The translations under genes and the position numbers were made by a program. DNA of 64,000 nucleotides from the NCBI RefSeq assembly GCF_000419525.1, contig NZ_ATTE01000001.1:4276501-4340500 (forward strand), given 5' to 3'. Under the pieces are notes generated by a model. It had not been told where the DNA came from, did not search any database, and worked only from the letters and a program-made list of their open reading frames with translations. Source of the DNA: Leucothrix mucor DSM 2157. GTDB lineage: Bacteria > Pseudomonadota > Gammaproteobacteria > Thiotrichales > Thiotrichaceae. Positions 62,581 to 64,000 of the stretch are shown piece by piece. Each line of letters begins with the position of its first letter. Positions within the stretch are counted from its first letter, which is position 1.

Positions 62581-63798
62581 TTACACCAAACACATCAATA
62601 AAGTCTCAGCCGGTACCTTAACCGGTTGTTTAATCGCAAAACAGTCCGCCTCAACATACGGCATATCCAGCCCCACCTGAAATGCATATTCCGCGCCGGT
62701 TTTCTCCTGAAACCATTGCAAATGCTTACTCAATGCTGCCTTTCCTGAGCTTTTTACCTCAATCAACATCCAGGGTTTATTATTTTTGCTAACTAGGAAG
62801 TCGACTTCTTTCTGATCTTTGGTTCTTAAATAGTGAAGCTGATAATCACCCCAGCCACTGTCCGTCCACCAATGAACCGCTTTGAGCAAATGGCTGGCAA
62901 TCAGATTTTCATTACGCGCGCCAATATCTTGCACCTGAGACCAATCCCAAAGATACACTTTAGGCTCTTTACGCAAAGCAGTAGTGATATTTTCAAACCA
63001 AGGACGCACCCGAAAGGCGTAATAAAAGCTTTCCAATAGCGTCATCCAGCGCCTAACCGTATCCACACTAACACTCAATTGCTTTGCTAGGGTACTGTAG
63101 CGGATTACCTGTCCTGACTGATCACGGAGTAGGCTGGCCAAGACATCCAGCTGTGCAATGTCCTGCACCTGATTCATGTCCCGAATATCTTCGTAAATAA
63201 GCTGTTGCTGGCGTAATTGCTGCCAGCGGTTATAGAAACGCGTATCAGCTTTTACAAACGGCTCGGGAAATCCGCCAAATTTAAGCAGTTGCTCCAAGGC
63301 TTGGCTATCTGGTTTTTGTGGCATCTGCAATAAGACATCCCGGTCAAAGTCCGCACTCACCTCGCGCAAGCTTAGTGGGTGCATACGATAGTGAAAATAT
63401 CGACCCATAAGGCTATCGCCACCTTTGCGAAAGGTATCCATTCTGGCGCTTTCGGTCACCAATATCGCCAGCTCTTTTTCATAAACATCGAAAAAGCCTT
63501 TCAGATAGTTTTTCCAGTCCTTAAATTTATGCAGCTCATCAAAAGCGACCAAACTGCGTTCACTACGCAACTCCTGAAGTCCCAGCTGATTGATTAATTC
63601 GGAGTCGATCGTATTGCTCACACTCTCTAAAATCCATTGGCGGTGTTGACGGTTATCCCAGTTGAAATAATGCCCTTTGGCGTCTGTAATGGTATGCGCG
63701 AGCGTTGTTTTGCCAACTTGTCTGGGGCCAGACACAAATAGCATTTGTCGCTGCTCCAGCAAATCGGTTTTTATGGTGTCGGTATAGAAGCGATGCAT
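62581..63798 (-). CDS. AAA-like ATPase with DUF4143 domain (COG1373 type), copy 2
   Basis: The protein has 405 residues. Walker A is GPRQVGKTT (residues 24-32), Walker B LVAFDELHK, then VTESARMDTF, a winged-helix-like YSTLAKQLSVSVDTVRRWMT, and the C-terminal nuclease-like EVDFLVS...MLIEVK. It resembles the copy at 10027 in length and motifs but is clearly distinct in sequence. It lies downstream of a broken ATPase fragment and convergent with the ABC transporter. The ribosome site is weak. Two TTACGA-type palindromes lie just upstream. Confidence 0.88.
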   Translation of the reverse strand: MHRFYTDTIKTDLLEQRQMLFVSGPRQVGKTTLAHTITDAKGHYFNWDNRQHRQWILESVSNTIDSELINQLGLQELRSERSLVAFDELHKFKDWKNYLKGFFDVYEKELAILVTESARMDTFRKGGDSLMGRYFHYRMHPLSLREVSADFDRDVLLQMPQKPDSQALEQLLKFGGFPEPFVKADTRFYNRWQQLRQQQLIYEDIRDMNQVQDIAQLDVLASLLRDQSGQVIRYSTLAKQLSVSVDTVRRWMTLLESFYYAFRVRPWFENITTALRKEPKVYLWDWSQVQDIGARNENLIASHLLKAVHWWTDSGWGDYQLHYLRTKDQKEVDFLVSKNNKPWMLIEVKSSGKAALSKHLQWFQEKTGAEYAFQVGLDMPYVEADCFAIKQPVKVPAETLLMCLV

Positions 63799-63823
63799 AA
63801 TTTTGACCAGTTGTTTCTAATTA

Positions 63824-63873
63824 TTTTACGACGAATCGTAAAAAAAGAAAGATTATTTTACGATGCGTCGTAA
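63824..63873. promoter_or_regulatory. Tandem palindromes before the second DUF4143 ATPase gene
   Basis: TTTTACGA-cgaa-TCGTAAAA (63824-63843) and TTACGA-tgcg-TCGTAA (63858-63873) have centres 32 bp apart. On the gene strand both continue into TCGTAAAATAAT, so they also align as direct repeats (18 of 22 bases equal). They lie 26 and 60 bp before the ATG at 63798. The core differs from that at 9961. Confidence 0.8.
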
Positions 63874-63917
63874 GTTAGTCAAAAAATCCTGTGAGATATA
63901 AGCATCCAGTTAATACC

Positions 63918-64000
63918 TCATGCGAAAGGATTATCTCGATAAAACTCCTGAAACTCGTCAATGATCAGGACAAAGTGCTGCGTTTTAGCCATTTCCATCA
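63918..64000 (-). pseudogene. Truncated ATPase fragment, 3' end at window edge
   Basis: The minus strand reads MEMAKTQHFVLIIDEFQEF then YRDNPFA and stops at TGA (63918-63920). VLIIDEFQEF is a Walker B-like motif of COG1672-type AAA ATPases, which normally continue for 200 or more residues. Only 27 codons are in view and the gene start is outside the window, so this is either a pseudogene with a lost 3' part or a frameshifted one. Confidence 0.45.

Noticed and set aside
1-64000. tRNA, rRNA, insertion sequence or prophage genes
   Set aside because: I saw no cloverleaf, transposase, integrase or terminal inverted repeats. This was by eye and a profile search could still find small RNAs.

Overview
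The window looks like chromosome from a mid-GC, probably aquatic or marine, heterotrophic gammaproteobacterium. The evidence is the gene content: Entner-Doudoroff genes with a HexR-type regulator and HexR-like boxes, EpmB, PqiABC, AlkB and several periplasmic-binding-protein transporters. I cannot name a genus from the sequence alone. Nearly all of it is dense coding DNA. I see no rRNA, tRNA, CRISPR array, insertion sequence or prophage.

Layout. 1-9.8 kb: the end of a fumarylacetoacetate-hydrolase family gene, a TAXI-type TRAP transporter (fused permease plus receptor), a GlcG/HbpS-like gene, malonyl-CoA decarboxylase and malonyl-CoA synthetase (a malonate use module), an ABC exporter, a 15-copy 8-bp tandem repeat, and a membrane-anchored redoxin. 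10-19.5 kb: a DUF4143 ATPase, a polar amino acid ABC transporter, AlkB, a phosphonate/selenate-type ABC transporter with fused permease, the decayed remnant of another DUF4143-type ATPase, and a Fic protein. 19.5-28.9 kb: a Pqi lipid-transport operon with pqiA split in two, glucokinase, a DMT permease, a CoA-binding protein, a PLP decarboxylase and a class III aminotransferase. 29-38.7 kb: a second TAXI-TRAP system, a diguanylate cyclase, an RNase J-like hydrolase, an M23 lipoprotein and an aldehyde dehydrogenase. 38.7-43.4 kb: hexR facing edd-eda, then an oxidoreductase. 43.4-53 kb: epmB, a nucleotidyltransferase-like protein, a lone DinJ-type antitoxin, thymidine kinase, an ATPase + DUF4276 pair that resembles defence modules, and an unusual metY / hydrolase / hydroxyacyl-CoA dehydrogenase gene set. 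53-64 kb: an acyltransferase, MoxR-DUF58-transglutaminase, an iron/polyamine-type ABC transporter, a second DUF4143 ATPase and a truncated ATPase fragment at the edge.

The most striking pattern concerns the three DUF4143/COG1373-type ATPase loci (two intact at 10027-11145 and 62581-63798, one decayed at 17634-17853). Each is preceded by a pair of near-identical sites placed 32, 32 and 33 bp apart. The site sequence differs from locus to locus but is conserved within each pair. At the two intact loci the sites are dyads. This suggests a locus-specific tandem operator, possibly read by the ATPase's own winged-helix segment.

Metabolically, glucokinase, Edd and Eda fit glucose use by the Entner-Doudoroff route under HexR control (zwf and pgl are not in the window). 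MatB and malonyl-CoA decarboxylase would turn malonate into acetyl-CoA, with the neighbouring TRAP system a candidate importer.
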